Source: Sciscionella sediminilitoris
Lineage (GTDB): Bacteria > Actinomycetota > Actinomycetes > Mycobacteriales > Pseudonocardiaceae
Assembly: GCF_000737195.2 (NCBI RefSeq)
Contig: NZ_JALM01000059.1
Location: 1-32,467, forward strand
Direction of reading: 5' to 3'
DNA length: 32,467 nucleotides
Below are positions 1 through 7,457 of this stretch, piece after piece. The notes under the pieces are model-generated. The model was not told the origin of the DNA. It saw only the letters and a list, made by a program, of their open reading frames with translations, and searched no databases. Position numbers and translations under genes: made by a program. Every line of letters begins with the position of its first letter. The first letter of the stretch is position 1.

Positions 1-57
1 AAAAGTGCGACAGAGCCATATCAACTGTGTAAGGCCGTGGCCTACTTGTTGAGATGA
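1..57 (+). CDS. Possible 3' end of an unidentified gene cut by the left edge
   Basis: A reading frame open from the first base encodes 18 residues and ends in TGA at 55-57. That stop shares its bases with an ATG at 54 (ATGA), the overlap typical of translationally coupled bacterial genes, and this is the only real support for it. Third positions are only about half G/C, unlike the rest of the window, so it is either foreign or not coding. Too short to assign to a family. Confidence 0.25.
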   Translation, partial: KSATEPYQLCKAVAYLLR

Positions 58-173
58 CATACCCGGATCGTGATTCGGTCTCGGAAAGAGAGTGTGAGCC
101 CGTTCAGTTGTTTGCACAGTTCCTCAGGAACTGCGACAAAGGCGACTGCGTTGCCGTCGAGTCACATCGTTGA
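54..173 (+). CDS. Possible 39-residue small protein, weakly DUF397-like
   Basis: A 39-codon ORF begins at the ATG that overlaps the preceding stop and ends in TGA at 171-173, 25 bases before a strong rightward terminator. The C-terminal part contains CDKGDCVAVE, which loosely resembles the G-N/D-C-V-E-V core of actinobacterial DUF397 proteins, but the usual downstream half of that family is absent, so it would be a truncated member at best. There is no convincing ribosome binding site beyond the coupling overlap. GC bias is weak. I would treat it as hypothetical; a non-coding leader or a decayed gene is equally possible. Confidence 0.25.
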   Translation: MTYPDRDSVSERECEPVQLFAQFLRNCDKGDCVAVESHR

Positions 174-198
174 GGGGCCCTGTCTTCCCAACTGCACA

Positions 199-240
199 GC
201 CGTGACCAGCGAGAACATCTCGCCGGTCACGGCTTTTCTC
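199..240 (+). terminator. Strong intrinsic terminator, rightward
   Basis: GCCGTGACC (199-207) pairs perfectly with GGTCACGGC (225-233). Inside it GCGAGA (209-214) pairs with TCTCGC (218-223) around an ACA loop, with a single A/C mismatch between the two helices. The stem is directly followed by TTTTCTC. The T-run places its main activity on the plus strand, ending whatever transcript enters from the left; it may also stop the leftward transcript of the DUF4232 gene. Confidence 0.8.
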
Positions 241-333
241 GTGCGCGGGAGTGAGCACAGCACTCAGTGACACTCCGCCCGAGAGGTTTTGGACGTGCGT
301 ACCGAGGTTCCCGGGCACTCCCTCCTCATCGTT

Positions 334-882
334 CTAGCGTTCCGGAGTGGGCGCGGTCCCCGCGTGCACGGCACCCACATCGATGGTGTGACTGTCCGCA
401 TTGGCATCCACCGCACCGAGGTTCCATGCCAGGTTCACCTTCGGGTCGATCGGGTCCCCGTGCGGATTGCTGGCCGCCGCCGCGGTGTAGGTGATCGCAT
501 TCGGGGTCTGCTGCTCGTCCGCGGCAGCGATCTCGGTCCAGTGCAATGGCACATAGGCGGAACTGCCATTGGCGATCCCGACAGCAGGCGTGCCACCGGC
601 GGCCTCGTTGTGCACCAGCACGTTGTGCGCGCCGACCAGTCCGATCTCCGGAACCCCGGAAAGGGCACAACGCTCGCCCTGCTTCGCGGTGAACTGGATC
701 GCCCCGGAACGATTCCCCACACCCGCATCACCGGGTACGAGCTTGGTCGTGAACTGATTCGCGGTACACGGCAGCAAACCCGAACCACCGGCCTCAGCGG
801 CACTCGCGGTAGCCCCGAGCATGCCGACACCGATCCCGGCCACCGCGAAACCGGCCACCATCCGACGCACCATACTGTTCAT
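334..882 (-). CDS. Secreted DUF4232 domain protein
   Basis: 182 residues. The ATG at 882 is chosen because it follows a purine-rich ribosome site (GGGAAGGGGAAG) and opens a textbook Sec signal peptide: basic MVRRM, a hydrophobic stretch, then an Ala-rich ASA-A cleavage zone near residue 27. The in-frame upstream ATG at 933 would add a 17-residue tail with no signal logic. The mature part has the DUF4232 pattern: a Cys soon after the signal (LLPCTANQF), a second Cys in ERCALSGVP, and a beta-rich body. DUF4232 proteins are abundant exported proteins of actinomycetes with no known activity; no lipobox is seen, so it is probably released. It stands alone between two terminators and has no visible link to its neighbours. 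Confidence 0.85.
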   Translation of the reverse strand: MNSMVRRMVAGFAVAGIGVGMLGATASAAEAGGSGLLPCTANQFTTKLVPGDAGVGNRSGAIQFTAKQGERCALSGVPEIGLVGAHNVLVHNEAAGGTPAVGIANGSSAYVPLHWTEIAAADEQQTPNAITYTAAAASNPHGDPIDPKVNLAWNLGAVDANADSHTIDVGAVHAGTAPTPER

Positions 883-928
883 GACTTCCCCTTCCCAGGC
901 ACCCCGACCAGAGCACCACCATCGGTGA

Positions 929-946
929 ACCAATCACACGATTGGT
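929..946 (-). promoter_or_regulatory. Inverted repeat upstream of the DUF4232 gene
   Basis: ACCAATC, four bases (ACAC), then GATTGGT form a perfect 7-bp inverted repeat 47-64 bases upstream of the DUF4232 start codon. Position and symmetry suit an operator. It has no T-run, so it is not a typical terminator. No cognate regulator can be named. Confidence 0.4.
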
Positions 947-1043
947 CTCGCACCGGAAGAGATGCACAGCCCCGGGGAAGGGAGGCCAAAACATGACATC
1001 GCTCGCCAGAGCGCAACCTCCAGGGGCTCCCACACGTCAACAG

Positions 1044-1071
1044 TGCTGTCACCGACCGTCAGGTGGCAGCA
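1044..1071 (-). terminator. Probable terminator of the leftward sugar operon
   Basis: TGCTGTCACC (1044-1053) and GGTGGCAGCA (1062-1071) form a 10-bp stem with one T.G wobble and an eight-base loop, beginning eight bases past the stop codon of the dehydrogenase gene. There is no U-run on the minus strand, which is common for actinomycete terminators. Confidence 0.6.
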
Positions 1072-1078
1072 TTTCCGG

Positions 1079-1843
1079 TCACCAGCACACGAAACCGCAG
1101 TCCGCGATCAGGTCGAGTCCGGTACAGGCCGAGGAAGCCTGGGAGGCAAGGAAGATCGCCGGTCCGACGAGCTCGTCCATGTCCACCATGCGTCCCATCG
1201 GAGTCTGGTCCTCCCATTCGGCCCTGGCTCCGGCGACTTCCGGTCGCTGTGTCATGGGGGTCAGCGTGTAGCCGGGACTGATGGAGTTGACCCGGATACC
1301 GCGTCGCGCCCATTCCACCGCGAGCGATTTGGTCAGGTGCATCACGCCCGCTTTCGCGGAGTTGTAATGCGCCTGGGTCAGTCCCCGGTTCACGATGGAA
1401 CCGGACATCGAGGCGAGGTTCACGATCGAACCACCACCGCGTTCCAGCATGACGCGCGCCTCCGCCTGGGCGCAGAGGAAGACGCCGGTGAGGTTGACAT
1501 CGATCATCCGCCGCCAGTCGGCGGGGGCCAGTTCCTCGGCGGGCGCCTGGTGGGCGATCCCGGCATTGTTGAGCGCGATGTCCAGCCCACCCAGCTCGTC
1601 CACGGTGCGCTCCACCGCGGCGGCGACCGAGTCGGCATCGGTGACGTCACCGCCGATCCCGATGGCCTCGGCACCGAGCCCGCGCAGCGTCTCGGCCTGT
1701 GCCGATGCGGTATCGGCGTCGAGGTCGAAGCAGGCCACGGCCGCCCCGGCGCGCGCCCATCCGGTCGCGATCGCTGCCCCGATCCCCCGCCCCGCTCCGG
1801 TGACGAAGGCCGTTTTTCCTTGCAGTGAAAAGGAATCGAGCAT
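1079..1843 (-). CDS. Short-chain dehydrogenase/reductase (polyol/ketose type)
   Basis: 254 residues, a classical SDR. It has the NAD(P)-binding TGAGRGIG near the N-terminus, NNAG, a catalytic Ser in NLASMSGS and the YNSAK active site. The protein ends in CGFVCW, like the GGYTxW-type tails of sorbitol, mannitol and xylulose reductases, so oxidation of a polyol or reduction of a ketose is the best guess. The ATG at 1843 is preferred because AAGGAG lies seven bases upstream; a GTG at 1849 is in frame but sits right against that site. It is the last gene of the leftward operon, its start region overlapping the end of the PfkB kinase gene. The cofactor and exact substrate cannot be read from sequence. 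Confidence 0.9.
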   Translation of the reverse strand: MLDSFSLQGKTAFVTGAGRGIGAAIATGWARAGAAVACFDLDADTASAQAETLRGLGAEAIGIGGDVTDADSVAAAVERTVDELGGLDIALNNAGIAHQAPAEELAPADWRRMIDVNLTGVFLCAQAEARVMLERGGGSIVNLASMSGSIVNRGLTQAHYNSAKAGVMHLTKSLAVEWARRGIRVNSISPGYTLTPMTQRPEVAGARAEWEDQTPMGRMVDMDELVGPAIFLASQASSACTGLDLIADCGFVCW

Positions 1844-1845
1844 GC

Positions 1846-2802
1846 TCACTCTCCTTGTTGCTTACGTGGGGTCATCGCGGTGAACCGGTCGAGCCCTGCT
1901 CGGTCGGTGATGCCCGCATCGGATCCGAGTCCGGTGGCGACGAGGCTGCCCGCCGCGAGGCCGAGCTCGGCTGCCTGTTCGATGCCCGCACCGTCCAGCA
2001 GCGCGGCGATGAATCCGGCGCTGAACGCATCGCCGCAGCCGGTCGTGTCCACAACGTCGACGGCGTAGGCGGGCAGCAATCGTTCGGTGCCGCCGCGTTC
2101 GGTGACGCTGACTCCGTCGGCTCCCATGGTCAGCACGGTGGCGCCGACGCCGTGCCGGTGATACCAGTCGATCGCGCTCGCCCGGTCATCGGTTCCCGCG
2201 ACGAAGCAGGCGTCTTCCAGGTTGGGCAACAGGTAGTCCACGTACGGCAGGCAGGCGGCGAGCCTGCCGGGGAACTCCGGATCCTTGGTGGGGATGAAAT
2301 CCATCAGTACGGTGAGCCCGATCTCCTTGGCACGCCGGAGAATCCGGGCACTCGGCTCGCCGTCGAGCGCGGGCAGCAGTCCGCTCCCGCCGAAGTGCAG
2401 TACCCGCGCCTCGGCCAGCAGCGGCCACGGGATCCGGTCCTCGGTCAGCTCCGCGCTCGCCCCGATCACGTGCAGCGGCGGGCGTCCGCCGTCCGGGCGG
2501 ATCGGCAGGATCGTCGCCGAGGTCTGTGCGGTGTCCACTTCGGACAGACCGGTGCAGTCGACACCTTCCGCGGTCATCCGCTCGCGCAGGAAGGCACCGA
2601 GCGTGTCCCGCCCGATCGCGCCGACCGAGGCGGTGCGCACACCGAGGCGGGCCAGATCGACCGCGGTCGCGGCGGCGGTACCCGCCACGGTCATGGTGAT
2701 CTCCTCGATGAGCTCGACCTCCTGCCCGGGCGGGATCCGGGTGACCGGACGGCCGAGGATGTCCAAGATGTGCAGGCCGAAGGTGACCACATCGGTGCGC
2801 AT
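1846..2802 (-). CDS. PfkB-family carbohydrate kinase
   Basis: 318 residues, normal for the ribokinase/PfkB family. The signature DVVDTTGCGDAFSAGF near the C-terminus carries the catalytic Asp and anion hole, with Cys where Ala is most common (GCGD for GAGD). An early Gly-rich segment (VAGTAAATAVDLARLG) matches PfkB signature 1. The enzyme should phosphorylate a sugar or sugar acid with ATP in the cytoplasm. The ATG at 2802 follows GGAGG with six-base spacing; the longer in-frame ORF upstream runs into the aldolase gene and is rejected. Fourteen bases separate it from the aldolase gene. It is the second sugar kinase of this locus besides the FGGY enzyme, hinting at two phosphorylated intermediates or two substrates. 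Confidence 0.9.
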   Translation of the reverse strand: MRTDVVTFGLHILDILGRPVTRIPPGQEVELIEEITMTVAGTAAATAVDLARLGVRTASVGAIGRDTLGAFLRERMTAEGVDCTGLSEVDTAQTSATILPIRPDGGRPPLHVIGASAELTEDRIPWPLLAEARVLHFGGSGLLPALDGEPSARILRRAKEIGLTVLMDFIPTKDPEFPGRLAACLPYVDYLLPNLEDACFVAGTDDRASAIDWYHRHGVGATVLTMGADGVSVTERGGTERLLPAYAVDVVDTTGCGDAFSAGFIAALLDGAGIEQAAELGLAAGSLVATGLGSDAGITDRAGLDRFTAMTPRKQQGE

Positions 2803-2816
2803 ACCGTCCTCCAGCC

Positions 2817-3449
2817 TCAGGCGTGCAGTGTCCGCAGGGCCGCCTCCGGGAAGGCGGTGGTGGTGTCCCCGAGGCACAGTGCGCGATAGGTCGCGGTGGC
2901 CGCCTCCTCGAGGTTCATCGCGCGCCGGAACGCCATGCCGATGCTGTCCCCGAGCGCGGAACAGCCGTGGTGGCCCAGAATCACGCAGTTGTGCTGTTTC
3001 GCCTCGGTCGCGGCGGTGTCGGCCAGTTCATCGGAACCGTTCGGGTAGTAGTCGGTCCGGCCGACCGAGCCGACGTATGCCGCGTGATCGAGGGTGAACA
3101 GCCGGATCGGATGACCGAGCGCGTCCACGAGCACCGCGTGCTGCGGATGAATGTGCACCACCGCGTTCACATCCGCGCGCACCCGATAGGTCCGCTGATG
3201 CAGCTTCCACTCACTGGACGGCGCTGGATTGCCCCCGATGACCGCACCGTCGAGATTCATCACCGTGAAGTCCTCCGGGGTGAGCCGGTCCAGCCAGGTT
3301 CCCGCCCCGGTGACCACGAACTCCCCGGAACCGGGTAGCCGTGCGGAGAGGTTGCCGCCGCTGGCCAGCACGAGCCCCCGCCGCACGGCCAGTTCACCGG
3401 CCTCGGCGAGTCGCTCGATCAATTCCTCGGTGGTCGCGGCATCGCGCAT
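2817..3449 (-). CDS. Class II aldolase/epimerase (AraD/FucA family)
   Basis: 210 residues, the usual size for L-fuculose-1-phosphate aldolase or L-ribulose-5-phosphate epimerase relatives. The metal site is visible: Glu80 in SSEWKLH, His99 and His101 in VVHIHPQH, and a third His in GHHGC (about 160). SGGNLSARLP near the N-terminus is the phosphate-binding segment of the family. The likely role is retro-aldol cleavage of a phosphorylated ketose or sugar acid to a triose and a C2/C3 fragment. The ATG at 3449 follows GGAAAGGGAA. It lies two bases after the regulator stop codon and upstream of the PfkB gene, so it is co-transcribed with them. Epimerase activity cannot be excluded. Confidence 0.88.
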   Translation of the reverse strand: MRDAATTEELIERLAEAGELAVRRGLVLASGGNLSARLPGSGEFVVTGAGTWLDRLTPEDFTVMNLDGAVIGGNPAPSSEWKLHQRTYRVRADVNAVVHIHPQHAVLVDALGHPIRLFTLDHAAYVGSVGRTDYYPNGSDELADTAATEAKQHNCVILGHHGCSALGDSIGMAFRRAMNLEEAATATYRALCLGDTTTAFPEAALRTLHA

Positions 3450-3451
3450 GC

Positions 3452-4420
3452 TCAGTTCCCTTTCCTGGTTGTCCGCAACAACGTTCTCGCGGTGTCGACA
3501 TCGGTGACGAGGTGGTTCATCAGCCCGGCGCTCAGCGCGGCCCGCAGCGGGGTGATCTTCTGACTGCCGAAGCCGACGGCGACGCGCTGCGGGATCCTGG
3601 CCAGTCCGCGCAAGCTCATCCCGACCACCCGCTGATCCACGGTGCTCTCGACCGCCCTGCCCGCGCTGTCGAAGAACCGGGCGGAAATGTCCCCGACGGC
3701 ACCGCGTTTGGTCAGCTGTCCCCGTTCGCGCTCGGTGAGTGTGTCCGCGAGGATCCCGCTGCCCGCCGCCACCGCGCCGACCCCGGCGATCAGCAGCTGG
3801 GCCCCGGCGGCGAGCTGCAGTGTCTGCCGCACCCCCGGGTCGGCGTTGAAGGCCGCCGCCGCATCCGCTGTCCTGGCGAGAATGGGCGCGGGCAGGTGAT
3901 AGGTCCGTGCGCCGAACGCCGCGCCGAACCCGATCACCAGCTCGTGCGGGCTCATTCCCCTGGAGGCACCGCCCCAGCTGCCCGCGAGCGGCACGAATCC
4001 CAGTTCCGGCAGTGGTTCCGGCGGTCGCAGGTGTGCCACGATCGCGGCCACGCTCGAGGAAAGCCCCACCGCGACGGTACGTACCGTCGGAGCGAGCGCG
4101 GTCAGACACTCCGCCCCGGCCATCCCGACCGAGGCGAGGCTGCGCTCGGGATCGGCGAAGCTCGGCGCGATCCAGGCTCCCGCCAGTCCGAACGCACCGC
4201 TCAGCTCGGCCTCGAGCTCGCCGAACGGGGTGGCCTCACCGTGGATGCGGATCTCGACGATTCCCGCGCGCCGCGCCTCGGCGAGCATCCTGGTGACCTT
4301 GACCCTGGAGAGCCCGAGCAGCTCACCGATCTCCTGGTGGGTCATGCCGTGCTGGTAATGCAGCCGGGCCACCCGGCCCAGCGGTTCGCGGGACTCCATC
4401 GGCCGAACATCCGTTCTCAT
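3452..4420 (-). CDS. SorC/DeoR-type sugar-responsive transcription regulator
   Basis: 322 residues. An N-terminal helix-turn-helix (MTHQEIGELLGLSRVKVTRM, from about residue 26) precedes a SorC-type sugar-phosphate-binding domain with the family segments GDISARFFD, RVVGMSL, IPQRVAVGFGSQK and VTDVDTARTLL at the C-terminus. Members bind DNA as oligomers and are usually released by a phosphorylated sugar made in the pathway they control. ATG 4420 is used; an ATG at 4399 is a plausible alternative since neither has a good ribosome site. It lies between the transporter gene (59 bases upstream) and the aldolase gene (2 bases downstream). GAACA-type palindromes at the divergent promoter, and one overlapping its own 5' end, are likely targets. 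Confidence 0.9.
   Translation of the reverse strand: MRTDVRPMESREPLGRVARLHYQHGMTHQEIGELLGLSRVKVTRMLAEARRAGIVEIRIHGEATPFGELEAELSGAFGLAGAWIAPSFADPERSLASVGMAGAECLTALAPTVRTVAVGLSSSVAAIVAHLRPPEPLPELGFVPLAGSWGGASRGMSPHELVIGFGAAFGARTYHLPAPILARTADAAAAFNADPGVRQTLQLAAGAQLLIAGVGAVAAGSGILADTLTERERGQLTKRGAVGDISARFFDSAGRAVESTVDQRVVGMSLRGLARIPQRVAVGFGSQKITPLRAALSAGLMNHLVTDVDTARTLLRTTRKGN
4405..4416 (-). promoter_or_regulatory. Possible SorC-type operator inside the regulator gene start
   Basis: GAAC-ATCC-GTTC is a spaced palindrome of the same half-sites seen at the divergent promoter. It lies just inside the 5' end of the regulator coding region, so it could allow autoregulation of an internal transcript. 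A chance occurrence within coding sequence is possible. Confidence 0.3.
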
Positions 4421-4479
4421 TGGTGAGCATCTGTTCGCCGAATCATCGCGCTCGCGCACCGGCGCGGGCAAGCCGGGGC

Positions 4480-5769
4480 TCATCCGGTGATCACCTCCGT
4501 GCGTCCCGCGGACGCCTGCTCGGTGCGCTTGTCCCGCAGCACATAGGTCAACGGGATGCCCACGGCGTAGAGAGCGGCCAGCAGCCACATCAACCCGCCG
4601 ACGCCGAGCGGCCCGAGGAAGATCCGGGCCAGTACCGGCCCGACCGCGTTGCTCAGCCCGGCCCCGAGGTTGAGGATGGCCACCGCGGCGGCCTTGTTGT
4701 TCGGCGCGAGCAGCGGCACGATCGCGCTCAGCGGCACATAGGCGGCCATGCCCAGCCCGAGCAGGATGGAGATCGCCATCGCGGCCGCGAAGTTCGCGCC
4801 GAGCCATTCCGGAACGTAGTACCAGGCCAGCACCGAGATCACGCAGAGCAGCCCGCCGAACCAGGCGACCACGGTGATCTGGCCGATCCGGTCGCCCAGG
4901 TATCCGGCCGCGACGTTGCCGAGGATGTTGGCGAACAGCATCGTGCCCCAGATGGTCTGCCACTGGGAGAGCGTGAACCCGATCTCGTTGATCATGTGCG
5001 TGGAGATGAAGACCGGGAACGCGTAGAAGCACAGGGTGTTGATGATGCGCACCACGCCGCCGATACCGACCTTCGGATGATCCTTCACCACGGTCAGGCC
5101 GCCTGCCACCTTCCGCAGGTTCGCCGAGAGCCCCGCATCACTGCGCTCGGAACGCGCCCGCACCGCGACGATCAGCAGTAGCCCGCCCGCGGCGATGAAC
5201 ACCAGCGAGAGCCACATCGTCGCCAGCTGGCCGAGCCATGGGATGACGATTCCCGCGAAGTAGGAGCTGACCACGCCGAGCCCGGCCGTCGAAGCGAACC
5301 AGTACCAGCCGACCGCCCTGCCGATCACCTCCTTCGGGGTGCGCATGGTCACCCAGACAAGGAAGCCGTAGGAGAAGAACGGGTATCCGAGGCCCCGGAT
5401 CCCGTACGAGATCAGCATCACCGGGTAGTTCTTGGTGGCCACACCGATCCCGAGGAACAGCAGCTCGAACACGAACCAGATCAGGAACCCGGCGAGCATG
5501 ACCCGCCTCGGCCCCCACGCCTCGGCGAGCGCACCGGCCAGCCAGGCGGCCACCGCGACCACGATGCCGTAGACGCTGACCAGGGTCGCGACATCGGCGG
5601 CCGCGAAACCGATGGATTCCAGGTAGGGAGCGAGGAATCCGAGTTCCACGCCGTCGCCGACCATGAACAGCAGCACCGCGAGGAAACCCCAGGCGAGCGG
5701 GCGGACGATCCCCTGACGGCCCAGCCACGTCCGCCGGGCGCCGTTTTCCCCCTCGGTGTTTTCGCGCAT
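4480..5769 (-). CDS. MFS sugar/polyol transporter (RbtT/DalT/CsbX-like)
   Basis: 429 residues with about twelve hydrophobic segments. The opening WGFLAVLLFMVGDGVELGFL resembles the RbtT/DalT/CsbX branch of the major facilitator superfamily, which includes ribitol and arabinitol carriers. It is a cytoplasmic-membrane permease and should import the substrate of the locus, probably with protons. ATG 5769 is chosen for GAGGAG positioned eight bases upstream; the longer in-frame ORF runs back into the promoter region. It is the first gene of the leftward five-gene operon, driven from the divergent promoter shared with the FGGY kinase gene. Confidence 0.9.
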   Translation of the reverse strand: MRENTEGENGARRTWLGRQGIVRPLAWGFLAVLLFMVGDGVELGFLAPYLESIGFAAADVATLVSVYGIVVAVAAWLAGALAEAWGPRRVMLAGFLIWFVFELLFLGIGVATKNYPVMLISYGIRGLGYPFFSYGFLVWVTMRTPKEVIGRAVGWYWFASTAGLGVVSSYFAGIVIPWLGQLATMWLSLVFIAAGGLLLIVAVRARSERSDAGLSANLRKVAGGLTVVKDHPKVGIGGVVRIINTLCFYAFPVFISTHMINEIGFTLSQWQTIWGTMLFANILGNVAAGYLGDRIGQITVVAWFGGLLCVISVLAWYYVPEWLGANFAAAMAISILLGLGMAAYVPLSAIVPLLAPNNKAAAVAILNLGAGLSNAVGPVLARIFLGPLGVGGLMWLLAALYAVGIPLTYVLRDKRTEQASAGRTEVITG

Positions 5770-5796
5770 CAGCACTCCTCTTCGAGCCCGCGCAAC

Positions 5797-5820
5797 GAAC
5801 AATTGTTCATACGGTTGCAC
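5797..5820. promoter_or_regulatory. Operator candidate O1 (transporter side)
   Basis: GAACAATTGTTC (5797-5808) is a perfect 12-bp palindrome followed by GTTGCAC (5814-5820), an element repeated at the second operator. It lies between the predicted leftward promoter and the transporter start codon, where a bound repressor would block transcription. GAACA half-sites are consistent with SorC/DeoR-family targets. Confidence 0.6.
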
Positions 5821-5833
5821 TATGGATCGGTAG

Positions 5834-5862
5834 AGCATCAGCTCGCCCGGCGCGGATGTCAA
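5834..5862 (-). promoter_or_regulatory. Predicted leftward promoter of the transporter operon
   Basis: A perfect consensus -35 box TTGACA reads leftward from 5862 to 5857. The best 17-base-spaced -10 is GATGCT (5839-5834), which is weak. Transcription would begin near 5827, about 58 bases before the transporter start codon and just ahead of operator O1. Confidence 0.5.
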
Positions 5863-5865
5863 GAG

Positions 5866-5894
5866 TTGACCGAACCGGATCCGGCATCTAGATT
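5866..5894 (+). promoter_or_regulatory. Predicted rightward promoter of the FGGY kinase operon
   Basis: TTGACC (5866-5871), 17 bases, then TAGATT (5889-5894) make a good SigA-type promoter. Its -35 box lies back to back with the leftward one, separated by only GAG. Transcription would begin near 5901, inside operator candidate O2, fitting repression by the linked SorC-type regulator. Confidence 0.6.
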
Positions 5895-5896
5895 CC

Positions 5897-5928
5897 GAAC
5901 AGTTGCACGATGTAGTGCACATATGTTC
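5897..5928. promoter_or_regulatory. Operator candidate O2 (FGGY kinase side)
   Basis: An imperfect 32-bp inverted repeat: the left arm is GAACA-GTT-GCAC (5897-5908) and the right arm read on the minus strand is GAACA-TATGT-GCAC (5928-5915). It covers the predicted +1 of the rightward promoter and shares the GAACA and GTTGCAC elements with O1. Confidence 0.6.
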
Positions 5929-5942
5929 AGTGGAGAGATGTG

Positions 5943-7457
5943 ATGGCTACTTCCGCCATCGTCGGGATCGACGCGGGCACCACCGCGGTCAAGACGGTGA
6001 TCATCACGCCGGACGGCCGGAACCTCGCGACGGCACGAGTCCCCCTCGAGGTCGAGCGCCCGCGACCGGACCGTGCCGAACAGTCGATGGAGGCGGTCTG
6101 GCAGTCGGTACGGCACACCGTCACGGCGGCATTGCATGCGGCGGGCGAGGTCGAGGTGAGCGCGATCGGCGTCACCGGGCAGGGCGACGGGGCCTGGCTG
6201 CTGGACGCCGAACACCGCCCGATCGGACCGGCGAAGCTGTGGCTGGATGGGCGCTCCGCAGCCCTGGTCGAGCAGTGGGAGCGGGACGGCAGGGCCGGGG
6301 CGGTCCGTGCGGTCACCGGTTCCACCCTGTTCGCCGGGGCCCTTCCGATCCTGCTCGAACAACTGCGCCCGGAGGCGCACTACCAGGCCAACTGCAAGGA
6401 CTGGATCCGGCTGCGGCTGACCGGCGTGCTCGAAACCGACGCCTCCGAAGCATCCCGCACCTATCTCGATGTGCGCACCGGGTGCTACTCCGGGGAACTC
6501 CTCGACCGGCTCGGTCATCGGCGCTACGCCGGACTGCTGGCGCCGGTGGTCCCGGCGACCGCGACCCGCCCGCTGCGCCGCGAGGCAGCCGAGGCACTCG
6601 GGCTGCGCCCCGGGATCCCGGTGGCCACCGGGATGGTGGACACCGCCGCCGCGGGCATCGGCCTCGGCGTGGTCGAACCGGGCGAGAGCTACGCGATCAT
6701 GGGCACCACCGCGTTTCTCGGCACGGTGCGGGAACGGGCCGAACAGGCCACGACCTCCACCGGCATCCTCCTGGCGACCGGCCACCGTGGCCGGATCCTC
6801 GAATGCCTCTGCCCGATGTCCGGGACCCCGAACCTGGAATGGGCCAGGGAGATCACCGGCAACGCGCACCGGGACTGGACGGATGTGGAAGCAGCAGCCG
6901 CGGAAGTCCCGCCGGGCGCGGACGGCGTGCTCTATCTGCCCTACGGGGCGCAGTCCGGTGAGCGCGCACCGTTCCACGCTCCGGAGGCCTCCGCGGGCTG
7001 GCTGGGCCTGTCCACTTCGACCAGCCCGGCCGCACTACTGCGCGCGGTCTACGAAGGCCTCGCGTTCAGCCTGCGGGAGTGCCGGGAAGCGCTCGGTACG
7101 ACCGGGCCGCTCCGGCTGTGTGGCGGTGCCACCACGAGCGCACTGCTCTGCCGGACCATCGCGGAGGTCACCGGCACGACCGTGTACCGGGCCGCGGACG
7201 AGGAGACCGGGGCGCGCGGAGCAGCCGCGATCGCACTGTCCGCCACCGAGAACACGGATCTCGCCCGGACCGCGGCGAAACTGCGCGGCGAGCCGCGCCG
7301 GTTCGAACCGGCCCCGGAACGGGCCGCCGACTACGAACGGCGTTACCGGATCTTCCGTTCCGTCCGGGACGCCGTCCGTCCACAATGGAGCGAACTGCGG
7401 AAGCTCCGCGAACCCAACGAACAGGAGACCACGTGCCCGACCGTCCTCGCGTGCTGA
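5943..7457 (+). CDS. FGGY-family carbohydrate kinase (L-xylulose kinase/LyxK-like)
   Basis: 504 residues, full length for FGGY kinases. The N-terminal ATPase segment IVGIDAGTTAVK, the lobe residues NCKDWIRLRLTG (typical of LyxK/EryA-like members), catalytic Asp233 in GMVDTAAAG, and the nucleotide-binding IMGTTAFLG and RLCGGATTS segments are all present. It should transfer phosphate from ATP to a ketose or polyol. ATG 5943 follows GGAGAG with five-base spacing; a GTG directly before it is less likely. It is first in the rightward operon, its 3' end overlapping the dehydrogenase gene by 25 bases. L-xylulose, erythritol and related tetritols/pentitols are all candidate substrates. Confidence 0.9.
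   Translation: MATSAIVGIDAGTTAVKTVIITPDGRNLATARVPLEVERPRPDRAEQSMEAVWQSVRHTVTAALHAAGEVEVSAIGVTGQGDGAWLLDAEHRPIGPAKLWLDGRSAALVEQWERDGRAGAVRAVTGSTLFAGALPILLEQLRPEAHYQANCKDWIRLRLTGVLETDASEASRTYLDVRTGCYSGELLDRLGHRRYAGLLAPVVPATATRPLRREAAEALGLRPGIPVATGMVDTAAAGIGLGVVEPGESYAIMGTTAFLGTVRERAEQATTSTGILLATGHRGRILECLCPMSGTPNLEWAREITGNAHRDWTDVEAAAAEVPPGADGVLYLPYGAQSGERAPFHAPEASAGWLGLSTSTSPAALLRAVYEGLAFSLRECREALGTTGPLRLCGGATTSALLCRTIAEVTGTTVYRAADEETGARGAAAIALSATENTDLARTAAKLRGEPRRFEPAPERAADYERRYRIFRSVRDAVRPQWSELRKLREPNEQETTCPTVLAC

Noticed and set aside
2803-2877. Longer N-terminus of the PfkB kinase (start at 2877)
   Set aside because: It would overlap the aldolase gene by 61 bases and encodes a His/Gly/Pro-rich tail foreign to the family; GGAGG precedes the ATG at 2802.
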